From: CAZMGT01 sp964565895
Lineage (GTDB): Bacteria > Armatimonadota > Zipacnadia > UBA1398 > CAZMGT01
DNA length: 64,000 bases
NCBI GenBank assembly: GCA_964565895.1
Contig: CAZMGT010000014.1
Span: 1 to 64,000, forward strand
Direction of reading: 5' to 3'
Part shown: positions 8,178-16,003 of the stretch, in pieces
Position numbering within the stretch: position 1 is the stretch's first letter
How the letters are laid out: each line of letters starts with the position of its first letter
Notes under the pieces: generated by a model
The model's database searches: none
Seen by the model: the letters and a program-made list of their open reading frames with translations, nothing else
Told to the model about the DNA's origin: nothing
Translations under genes and position numbers: made by a program

Positions 8178-9026
8178 ATGAGACAGGAGACGGAGCGCAA
8201 GCTAAGCAGGCTGCGCGAGATCTTGCGCGAGATGGGCAGCGCGGTAATCGGTTTTTCCGGCGGGGTAGACAGCACGTGTCTGCTCTGCGTGGCCAAGCAG
8301 GAGCTGGGCGACCGCATAATCGCAGTTACCGCGGCATCGGAGACCTACCCCGCGCGCGAGCGCGAGAGCGCGCGCGAGCTGGCGCAGATGCTCGGTGTTA
8401 AAGCGATCGAGGTGCACACGTGCGAGCTGGAGATGGAAAACTTCGCGAAAAACCCGCCCGAGCGCTGCTACTATTGCAAAAAAGAGTTGTTTCGCAAGCT
8501 GTGGGAGATCGCCCGCGAGCACGGGATGGCCTGGGTGTGCGACGGATCAAGCGCGGACGACCTGCGCGACTTTCGCCCGGGGCTGGCCGCGGGGCGGGAG
8601 ATGAACGTGCGCAGCCCGCTACAGGAGGCGGGGCTGACGAAGGAGGAGATCCGCGAGATCTCGCGCGCGTTGGGCCTGCCCACGTGGAACAAGCCCTCGT
8701 TTGCCTGCCTTTCCTCGCGCTTTCCCTATGGCCAGGAGATTACCGCGGAGAAGTTGCGTATGGTCGACGCTGCGGAGACGTTTTTGCGCGAGCTGGGGTT
8801 TAGCCAAGTGCGCGTGCGGCACCACGACGACCATACGGCGCGCATCGAGGTTGCCCCGGACGAAGTGGCGCGGCTCGCCGAGCCGGAAATTCGCCGCGCG
8901 GTTGTGGACAGGTTGAAGCAAATCGGCTACACCTACGTAACCGCGGACCTTCAGGGCTATCGCTCGGGGAGCATGAACGAGGTGCTCGACGCGAAAACCA
9001 AGGCGCGGTTCGCCAAGGAAGGCTAA
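8178..9026 (+). CDS. larE: LarE-type ATP-dependent sulfur transferase, three-cysteine form
   Basis: 282 residues, PP-loop ATPase of the LarE family that adenylates and inserts sulfur into pyridinium dicarboxylate mononucleotide to build the nickel-pincer cofactor of lactate racemase and relatives. Seen: P-loop SGGVDS at 27-32, ASETYPARE around 54, the CYYC pair at Cys97 and Cys100, and FACLSSRFPYG with Cys177, the position of the sacrificial sulfur-donor cysteine in Lactiplantibacillus LarE. Three cysteines (97, 100, 177) match the variant reported to hold a [4Fe-4S] cluster that carries the sulfur, so this copy may be catalytic rather than single-turnover (inference). No larA, larB or larC lies in the window. 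nadB follows after 11 bases. Confidence 0.9.
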   Translation: MRQETERKLSRLREILREMGSAVIGFSGGVDSTCLLCVAKQELGDRIIAVTAASETYPARERESARELAQMLGVKAIEVHTCELEMENFAKNPPERCYYCKKELFRKLWEIAREHGMAWVCDGSSADDLRDFRPGLAAGREMNVRSPLQEAGLTKEEIREISRALGLPTWNKPSFACLSSRFPYGQEITAEKLRMVDAAETFLRELGFSQVRVRHHDDHTARIEVAPDEVARLAEPEIRRAVVDRLKQIGYTYVTADLQGYRSGSMNEVLDAKTKARFAKEG

Positions 9027-9037
9027 GGGCCAGGGCA

Positions 9038-10708
9038 ATGCCTGGAAGAAGATACCTGCTGAGCTTCGACCCGCAGACGATCGAGCGCCGGTTTTGCGAT
9101 GTCCTGGTTATCGGCACCGGCGTGGCGGGGCTGTCCTGCGCCCTGAGCGCCGCCGAGCGCGGAAAGAAAACGGTCGTCATTACCAAGGACACCCTCTCCG
9201 AAAACAACACGGCATATGCCCAGGGCGGGGTTGCCGCGGCTCTCGCGCCGGGCGATTCGCCCGAGCTTCACGCGCTGGACACCTTTCGCGCGGGCGCGGG
9301 GCTCTCCGACGAGCAGCCGGTTAAGCGCCTGGTAGAGAACGGCCCGAGGCGCGTGCTCGAGCTAATTAGCATGGGCGCGCACTTCGATATGGAAAACGGC
9401 ACCCTGTGCTTGGGCCGCGAGGCCGCGCATACCAGCGCGCGCATCGCCCACGCGCGCGGCGACGCCACGGGCCGCGAGATTCACGAAACCCTCGCCCGGG
9501 CGACGTGGTATCACCCCACGATTACCCTGCACGAGCGGACGCTGCTTGTTGACCTTTTGGCGCACGAGGGGCGCTGCGTGGGCGCGCTGCTGCTCGACTT
9601 GTCCACGCAGAAGCTCTGGGCGGAGCTTGCCCCGGCCACCGTTCTGGCCACGGGGGGCATCGGCGCGCTCTATGCGCGAACGACCAACCCCACGGTGGCC
9701 ACGGGCGACGGGATGGCCGCGGCGTTTCGCGCGGGCGCCGAGCTTACCGACATGGAGTTCGTCCAGTTCCACCCCACCGCGCTTGCCGTAGACACCGACC
9801 CCATGTTTTTGATCTCCGAGGCCGCCCGCGGCGAGGGCGCGGTGCTGCGCGACGAAAACGGCGTGGCGTTTATGCGCGAGTATCATCCCGACGCCGATCT
9901 CGCCCCGCGCGACGTCGTCGCCCGAGCGATCATCGACCGCATGCGCAAGACGAACAGCGAGCGCGTCTATTTGGACTTCTCGGCCATCCCCCCGCAGCAG
10001 ATCGAGCGGCGCTTTCCCACGATCCTCCGCACCTGCCTGTCGCACGGAATAGACCCGCGCAAGGAGCCCGTGCCCGTTTCGCCCGCGGCGCACTATATGA
10101 TGGGCGGGATACGCGTGGACGCCGACTCGCGGACGTCCATTCCCGCGCTCTATGCCTGTGGCGAGTGCGCGTGCACGGGCATTCACGGGGCAAACCGCTT
10201 GGCCTCAAACTCGCTGCTTGAGGGCTTGGTGTTCGGCGAGGACTCGGGGATCCACGCCGCGGATCTTTCCGAGACCTATCGCGAGCTGGAGTTTGATGCA
10301 GAGCCCATGCCCGCGCGCCCGGCGAAGACAGTTTCCCAGGAGCGCGTGCGCGAGATTCGCCGCGAGCTGCGCGAGCTAATGTGGCGCGCGGTGGGCATTG
10401 TGCGCAATGGGCCGGAGCTGGCCGACGCCGCGGGGCGCGTGCTCGAGTGGCTCGCGGAAATGCGCTATCCCGCGCAGGACCGCGAGCAGATTGTGCTGTG
10501 CAACATGCTCACCGTGGCGCACTGCATAATCGAGGCCGCGCTGCACCGCGAGGAGAGCCGCGGCGCGCACTATCGCAGCGACTTTCCGCAGACTGATGAC
10601 GCTCGCTGGCGCCGGCACATTATCTTGCGCCTTGAACCGGGCGAGGACTTCGCCAGCGTGGAGTCCGTGCGCATGGCGGAAGCTGAGGTTACCGGCCCCG
10701 CCGTTTAG
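9038..10708 (+). CDS. nadB: L-aspartate oxidase
   Basis: 556 residues; FAD enzyme that oxidises L-aspartate to iminoaspartate, first step of de novo NAD synthesis. Seen: FAD dinucleotide site VLVIGTGVAGLSC (residues 23-35), TKDTLSENNTAYAQGGVAAAL, LGREAAHTSARIAHA, the active-site region FVQFHPTAL, LISEAARGEGAVLRD, PAAHYMMGGIRVD, and HGANRLASNSLLEGLVFG, plus the carboxyl helical domain of NadB (REIRRELRELMWRAVGIVR). Length and all blocks favour NadB over succinate dehydrogenase flavoprotein. nadA and nadC are not in the window. Cotranscribed with larE upstream and the ACT protein downstream. Confidence 0.96.
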   Translation: MPGRRYLLSFDPQTIERRFCDVLVIGTGVAGLSCALSAAERGKKTVVITKDTLSENNTAYAQGGVAAALAPGDSPELHALDTFRAGAGLSDEQPVKRLVENGPRRVLELISMGAHFDMENGTLCLGREAAHTSARIAHARGDATGREIHETLARATWYHPTITLHERTLLVDLLAHEGRCVGALLLDLSTQKLWAELAPATVLATGGIGALYARTTNPTVATGDGMAAAFRAGAELTDMEFVQFHPTALAVDTDPMFLISEAARGEGAVLRDENGVAFMREYHPDADLAPRDVVARAIIDRMRKTNSERVYLDFSAIPPQQIERRFPTILRTCLSHGIDPRKEPVPVSPAAHYMMGGIRVDADSRTSIPALYACGECACTGIHGANRLASNSLLEGLVFGEDSGIHAADLSETYRELEFDAEPMPARPAKTVSQERVREIRRELRELMWRAVGIVRNGPELADAAGRVLEWLAEMRYPAQDREQIVLCNMLTVAHCIIEAALHREESRGAHYRSDFPQTDDARWRRHIILRLEPGEDFASVESVRMAEAEVTGPAV

Positions 10709-10754
10709 CCTCGTTTCCGCCGCGCCCTGCGCGGGCAAGACGGAGGTGTTTGCT

Positions 10755-11258
10755 GTGGCATCGGAAGGGATGGAATTCGAGCCCGACCGCGGCGTGCATC
10801 ACATCTGCACGAAAAGCGGCGTCTGCCACTTTGCCGTAACCATGGAAGACCCTTCGCAGCGCATGGCCGATCTATTCAGCGCCCTCGCCGACGCCGGCGT
10901 AAGCGTTTATTTGCTTAAGCTTCACCCCGATGCCAACGTCGTTGACTTCGCTGTGGACACCAAGGACTGCGACCGCGCGGAGCAGGTTCTCAAGCGGCTT
11001 AATGTGCAATATCGCCTCCTGCGCGACTTTCACCTCGTCTCCCTCGTCGCTGCGGCAATGCGCGACCTCTCCGGCGTTGTTGTCCGCATTATGACCGCGC
11101 TTAACAATCGCGGTATTGAGATCCACGAGCTTGCCGACTCATATAACTCCGTCTCTTGTCTCGTCTCCCCGAGCGACCTCGATCGCGCCGTTGAGGCGTT
11201 GTCCGAGGAGTTTGGCGTCGCCTTGCGCGAGTGCCCCGGCCCGCTTGATCCGTGGTAG
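10755..11258 (+). CDS. Tandem ACT-domain protein
   Basis: 167 residues made almost wholly of two ACT-like domains: residues about 25-85 (FAVTMEDPSQRMADLFSALADAG) and about 90-160 (LVSLVAAAMRDLSGVVVRIMTALNN, then SVSCLVSPSDLDRAVEALSEEFG). The second strongly resembles the regulatory tail of aspartokinase, which binds amino acids, but no kinase domain is attached and the frame begins only here. GTG at 10755 is chosen for CGGAGGTG directly upstream; the frame is open further upstream only across the nadB end. Its place 46 bases after nadB suggests it senses or buffers an amino acid related to aspartate use (inference). Confidence 0.85.
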   Translation: MASEGMEFEPDRGVHHICTKSGVCHFAVTMEDPSQRMADLFSALADAGVSVYLLKLHPDANVVDFAVDTKDCDRAEQVLKRLNVQYRLLRDFHLVSLVAAAMRDLSGVVVRIMTALNNRGIEIHELADSYNSVSCLVSPSDLDRAVEALSEEFGVALRECPGPLDPW

Positions 11259-11320
11259 CCGGCCCAGAAGCAGGCCTAAGGCAAACCTCCAACCCAACGC
11301 CTATTCTTCTCGCGCCGTCG

Positions 11321-12739
11321 CTAACGCGCGCCAGGTGCGGTTATCAAGGCGAGCCAGGTTTGCTTTGTATCGGGCGTTTTTAGCCTAAGCACTGGCTGTT
11401 GGGGCAAAGTCTGCGGCGTGCTAAATCGCGCCGAGCGAACGTTCATCCACCTGACGGTCAACTGCTTGGTTCCATCGCCGACTTTAACGGTAACCTCGCC
11501 CCCCTTGGGGAAGTAGAGCGCGAACACCTCCGGCGGCCGGGCGAGGCAGTATGCCTCGTTTGCTTCGCGCTCGCCGAGGAGATCCGGGCGCGGCTCGCAG
11601 CGGAAAAAGTCAAACGCATCGGTAAACGCTCGCGCCGCGCGGATGCAATCTTGCGCCTCTGGGCTCAGCCCAATTCCCCCGTCTGGGCGGTGAAAGCGCG
11701 TGCTCGCGCAGCCCGCCCAAATGTTTTGCCACCAGCGATCCATGTTAATCTCCGCGCTCCCTGGCTTTTTGCTTCCCACGCGCTTGTATACCTTAACGTT
11801 GTTCATCGGCCGCGGGCCGCCCGGTTGCCGCTTAAGATTTTCGCGAAACCAAATTAGTCTGTCGTAGTGAAGCTGCCCCACCTGCCAGTTGTTTTGGGAA
11901 ACATCGGTAAATGAGAAAAACTCCGGGTGTTTATACGTTGTGCTATGGTCCTCGTGCCGAATGTCCCAGATATCCCACATTTCTGTAAGTTGAATTGTGG
12001 TGCCTCGCCGCTTTGCCTCGTCGTTGATGAACCTTCCCCAATACAACGCCCACTCTGCCGGCGCACGCGTTTCGTTGTCCAAACAATACAAGACGTTGGG
12101 ATAGGGAAGCGTTACGTCGAGAACTTTGCGCACAAACGCTTCTTGATACTTCAATACTAGGCGATCGTTGTTTTTCTCTGGAACGGAGAAGAAAAACGGT
12201 TGTGGCTTGTGTGCGGGATGAAAATCCCATGTTTTCTGGAGCTTCGTGTTCTGCGTAGTATAGTTTACGTTGTTTTTGGGGTTAAACGGGTTTTTCAGCC
12301 AATTGTCGCGGTAGTAGTCGAACGTCGCCCAAAACTCGATTTGCAAAATGATCCCACGTTTTAAGCATTCCTCGCAGCAACGCTTGAGGCGGTTCCAAAA
12401 TTCGGGGTTAAACTTATCCAAGTCATACCTTCCTCCAACCATAAGATAAGGCCAAACGTTTCCTTCGTCGCGGCAGGAGAGCGTTGCCCGAATATAGTTG
12501 CCGCCGCACTTTTGAAGTTTGTCCAGGTTGTCCATCATTAGCTCGGGGTTGTTAAACAAGTTGTCCTCGTCCGATGCCCCGAGGAGCAAAACGGTCTTCC
12601 CACCATACCACCAATACCACGGGCTTTCTGGCGAAACGCGGATGCGCTCTTGCCCCTCAGCGGGGGCTGCGAAAGAAGAGGCGACAATTGTGCCGCAAAG
12701 AATTGCTCCCAACCCTGTAACAAGGCCCGCGTTGCCCAT
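11321..12739 (-). CDS. Secreted TIM-barrel glycosidase-like protein
   Basis: 472 residues with signal peptide (GLVTGLGAILCGTIVASSFAA). The mature protein opens VSPESPWYWWYGGKTVLLLGAS, like secreted barrels of the GH5/DUF4038 kind, then shows barrel-like strands: GGNYIRATLS, RGIILQIEFWATFDYY, LPYPNVLYCLDNETRAPAEW (an Asn-Glu pair where such enzymes carry the acid/base), and FHRPDGGIGLSP. A carboxyl beta domain (VFALYFPKGGEVTVKVGDG) resembles collagen-binding-type tails. Substrate unknown. ATG at 12739 has AAGGAGGG 6-7 bases upstream. GC content by eye is near 50 %, clearly lower than most neighbours. It is divergent from the next gene and convergent with the ACT gene. Confidence 0.78.
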   Translation of the reverse strand: MGNAGLVTGLGAILCGTIVASSFAAPAEGQERIRVSPESPWYWWYGGKTVLLLGASDEDNLFNNPELMMDNLDKLQKCGGNYIRATLSCRDEGNVWPYLMVGGRYDLDKFNPEFWNRLKRCCEECLKRGIILQIEFWATFDYYRDNWLKNPFNPKNNVNYTTQNTKLQKTWDFHPAHKPQPFFFSVPEKNNDRLVLKYQEAFVRKVLDVTLPYPNVLYCLDNETRAPAEWALYWGRFINDEAKRRGTTIQLTEMWDIWDIRHEDHSTTYKHPEFFSFTDVSQNNWQVGQLHYDRLIWFRENLKRQPGGPRPMNNVKVYKRVGSKKPGSAEINMDRWWQNIWAGCASTRFHRPDGGIGLSPEAQDCIRAARAFTDAFDFFRCEPRPDLLGEREANEAYCLARPPEVFALYFPKGGEVTVKVGDGTKQLTVRWMNVRSARFSTPQTLPQQPVLRLKTPDTKQTWLALITAPGAR

Positions 12740-12874
12740 TGCTTTTCCCTCCTTGTCTGGCCGATCTGCCGCGCGAAGCACACATTTAGCCGGCCAACCT
12801 CCCCCGCTAGCCTGCGCCGCTGCCCCTCGCGGCGCGTCTCATTTCAGCAAGCTCGGCATCCTCCCCTCCCGCGG

Positions 12875-12903
12875 TTAACAAGCGCGGCGCCGTGGCTTAT
12901 ACT
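12875..12903 (+). promoter_or_regulatory. Promoter of the DUF4091 protein gene
   Basis: TTAACA (12875-12880), 17 bases, TATACT (12898-12903). Predicted start near 12910, leader about 28 nt. Strong match in the 198-base divergent spacer. Confidence 0.6.
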
Positions 12904-12937
12904 TCTCCGAAAATCCAATGTAAATTGGGAGAGGAAA

Positions 12938-15900
12938 ATGCCGCCCATGGGCAACGCAATGCTTTACGCCTTGGTTCTTGCCTGCGCTTTGCCTGCGCTC
13001 GCCCAGCCAAGCGCCCCGTGGCACGAGCTTTATCTGTCCGGCGGGGGCATGTGGCACGCGCGCGTGCCCATCGTAATCGCCAACGAAGGCGCGGCCGACG
13101 CCCTGGGCGAGCCCGTCTCGGTAACCATCGGCGAGGGGCCGGGGCAGGCGAACCTTACCGGCAAAGCCGAAGCAGTGCGCGTGTGCAATGCGCAAGGCGA
13201 GGAATATCTGTTCCGCCTCGCCACGCCCGAGGGCAAGCCGCTGACCAGCGGCCCTCTCGCGCCGGGCACCATCCTCACCTTTCCCGTGGACTGCCCCGCG
13301 GGCAAAACGGTCGTTTACTATGCTTACTGCGACAACGAGCGCGCGTGGCCCGTGCCCGAGTTTTTTGCGCAGGGCAAGCCCAGGCAGCCGAGCGCAGCAA
13401 AGCTTCGGGCAACCGTCAAGCCGCGGGAGGAGCTGAGCGTGCGCGATGTCGGCCTCGGCGCGCCGTGGCTCGAAGGCGAAAATGTGCGCGTCGCCATTGG
13501 CGCAAGCAACACTACGGACGTCGCGCGGGCGAACGTTCTCGTGCGCTGCACCGTTGCGCGGTTTGCGGCGTGGCTCAAGCGGCACAGGCGCAACGTGGCG
13601 CTGCGTGTGGTCGATCCCGTGCGCGGGCCAATTCCCTCGCTGCTTTCCGGCACAGAGCTTATGTTCTTGGCGGACATTCCGCCGCGCTCAACAAAGCACT
13701 TTTACGCTTACCCCGCGCCCGGCGCCGAGCCGCAGTTGAGCTACGCCAAGCTTCTTGCGCAGCCGGGGAACTTGGTGGCCAACGCGAGCTTTGAGGAGGG
13801 GACGGGCGTTCCCCGAGGGTGGACTGTATCGCAGGGGCAGCGGCCGGGGCTGGTGCGCCTGCAGCGCGTCGCAGGGGGGCTTTTCGGAGAGTTTTGCGCA
13901 AAGCTCGAGGTGCCGCAGGGCGTTCCCCTAGCGTGGTATGGCTGGCGGCAGGAAGTCCCCTGCCAGCCGAACGCGCAGTATTGGTATGCCTGCTATGTGC
14001 GCGCGGAAAACGTCACGGAGGGCAACGTTTCGCTTCACGCGCACTTCCACAAGGCTCGGGGGGTAATGTCGGATATCCGGCGGCACTTCTCCGTTTCCCG
14101 CTCGCTTGTCGGGACGACCGACTGGACGTTGCTTTGCGGCTTTATGCGCACGCCGACCGACTGTCATTTCGTCGAGCTTCATTTGACAATGCGCGCTCGG
14201 GGAACGGTCTATCACGACGGCGTAGTTTTGCGCCCGGTGTTTTCGGCGAGCACGGGGGAGATCGAATCGCGCGAGCCCCAGGGCGCGGGCCTGCGGTTGT
14301 GGGCCGTTAACCCGCTCGTCAAAGTGTTCCCCGACGACCCGCCGGAAGTGCAGCCGGCGATCGTCGAGCTCTTCGCAGCGCGCGGCGAGCGCGAAGTCGT
14401 CCAGCTTGCCCTGCGCAGCTCGCACCCTGTGGCAGATCTTACCATTCGTGTTATCCCGCCGACGAACAACCGTGGTGAGCGGCTCTCGGAGTTTTCCGTG
14501 TGGCGCGTGGGTTATGTTCCTGTAGATCATCCCACGGCATATTATCGCTCGACTCTGCCGCCATATCGCCGACGGTTTCCTACCACCCCGGGGAGGAGCG
14601 ACGGCTGGGCTGGCCTTTGGCCCGACCCTCTGCTTCCTATGCAAAGTTTTGACCTTCCCGAAAATCAGACCCATGCATTTTGGGTGGTCTTCTCCGTTCC
14701 CCGCAATGCTTCGCCGGGCGAGTATCGTGGGGAGATTGAGCTGTCGGGGGTTCGTGTTCCCTCGGTTTCTGTTCCCGTGCGCTTTGTCGTGTGGGGCTTC
14801 CAGATTCCCGAGGAGAGACATTTGAAGGTCATCTACGACGTTCGCCAAGGCCCAGGGATACGGTTTCTCTCAGCGCCGGACGCTTCGCGTCGCCTGCGCC
14901 AGCTTTACAAGCTGATGGCTGAACATCGGGTGTCCACCAACCGCATCTTTCCCGATCCCAAGATTACCTACAAGGATGGGCAGGTGACAATTGACGCGCA
15001 GGAGTTCGATCGGACGGCGGCCTATTGCCTTGATGTGCTGAAGATGAACGTCTTTTATACACCGTGGGAGTTTTACTGTTTCGGCTGGGCGCATCCCCCG
15101 CGAAAGTTTAAGGGGTTTGCGCCTTTTACGCCGGAATATACCAGGGCATACCAGGCGTGCTTGCGCGCGTTTTGGGAGCACCTCAAGCAGCGTGGCTGGC
15201 AGGACAAGGTTGTTCTTTACATCTCCGACGAACCACATTACTGGAAGAACGGAATTGTGGAGCAGATGCAAAAGTGCTGCAAGATGATTAAAGAAGCGGT
15301 TCCCGAGATACCAATATACTCCAGCACGTGGAGACATGTTCCTGAGTGGGATGGCTACCTGACAATTTGGGGGATCGGCCAATATGGGTGTTTTCCCGTA
15401 GAGGAAATGGTCGCCCGCCGCCGCGCGGGCGAGCAATTGTGGTTTACCACCGACGGGCAAATGTGTATTGACACGCCATATTTGGGGACCGAGCGCCTGC
15501 TGCCCTACTATTGCTTTAAGTACGACGTTTCCGGCTATGAGTTTTGGGGAATATCGTGGTGGACTTTTGACCCATTTAAGTTTGGCTGGCACTCCTATAT
15601 TAGGCAAAGCCCCGAACCTGGAAAAACTAACACCGTGCGCTATCCTAATGGCGACGGCTACTTGGTATACCCCGGCTGGCTCGTCGGCTATGACGGCTTC
15701 TTAAGCAGCGTTCGCTTAGAGCAAGCGCGCGAGGGGATTGAAGATTACGAGTGCCTTTTGCTTCTTCAGCGGCTGGTGGAGCAGCGCGCCGGCGCGCCGC
15801 GCGACATCGACTATGCCAAGCGCGTGTTAGAGCGCGTGCGTGGCTTGGTGACCATTCCCAATGCTGGCGGGCTGCGCTCGCTGGAGATCATGCCCGATCC

Positions 15901-15961
15901 GGACGCCGTCTTGGTCTTGCGCAAGCAGGTGGGCGAGGCGATCGAGAAGCTGGCGCGCTAG
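12938..15961 (+). CDS. Large secreted DUF4091 glycosidase-like protein
   Basis: 1007 residues. Signal peptide 1-25 (AMLYALVLACALPALAQ). Residues about 30-260 form beta domains (WHARVPIVIANEGAAD); about 278-430 is a carbohydrate-binding-module-like jelly roll beginning GNLVANASFEEGTGVPRGW; about 450-620 another beta domain ending in the barrel entry LKVIYDVRQGPG; about 630-850 a TIM-barrel-like region with LYISDEPHYWKNG, whose Asp-Glu is a possible catalytic pair; about 854-940 the DUF4091 block (YEFWGISWWTFDPF, NGDGYLVYPG, SVRLEQAREGIEDYECLLLL). Role inferred as glycan binding or hydrolysis outside the cell. ATG at 12938 has GGGAGAGG upstream. Its 3' half has lower GC than the surroundings. 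Confidence 0.88.
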   Translation: MPPMGNAMLYALVLACALPALAQPSAPWHELYLSGGGMWHARVPIVIANEGAADALGEPVSVTIGEGPGQANLTGKAEAVRVCNAQGEEYLFRLATPEGKPLTSGPLAPGTILTFPVDCPAGKTVVYYAYCDNERAWPVPEFFAQGKPRQPSAAKLRATVKPREELSVRDVGLGAPWLEGENVRVAIGASNTTDVARANVLVRCTVARFAAWLKRHRRNVALRVVDPVRGPIPSLLSGTELMFLADIPPRSTKHFYAYPAPGAEPQLSYAKLLAQPGNLVANASFEEGTGVPRGWTVSQGQRPGLVRLQRVAGGLFGEFCAKLEVPQGVPLAWYGWRQEVPCQPNAQYWYACYVRAENVTEGNVSLHAHFHKARGVMSDIRRHFSVSRSLVGTTDWTLLCGFMRTPTDCHFVELHLTMRARGTVYHDGVVLRPVFSASTGEIESREPQGAGLRLWAVNPLVKVFPDDPPEVQPAIVELFAARGEREVVQLALRSSHPVADLTIRVIPPTNNRGERLSEFSVWRVGYVPVDHPTAYYRSTLPPYRRRFPTTPGRSDGWAGLWPDPLLPMQSFDLPENQTHAFWVVFSVPRNASPGEYRGEIELSGVRVPSVSVPVRFVVWGFQIPEERHLKVIYDVRQGPGIRFLSAPDASRRLRQLYKLMAEHRVSTNRIFPDPKITYKDGQVTIDAQEFDRTAAYCLDVLKMNVFYTPWEFYCFGWAHPPRKFKGFAPFTPEYTRAYQACLRAFWEHLKQRGWQDKVVLYISDEPHYWKNGIVEQMQKCCKMIKEAVPEIPIYSSTWRHVPEWDGYLTIWGIGQYGCFPVEEMVARRRAGEQLWFTTDGQMCIDTPYLGTERLLPYYCFKYDVSGYEFWGISWWTFDPFKFGWHSYIRQSPEPGKTNTVRYPNGDGYLVYPGWLVGYDGFLSSVRLEQAREGIEDYECLLLLQRLVEQRAGAPRDIDYAKRVLERVRGLVTIPNAGGLRSLEIMPDPDAVLVLRKQVGEAIEKLAR

Positions 15962-16003
15962 CGCAGCGCGCGGGGCCGCTCTGCTGTGAACCTGCGCGAG
16001 CGG

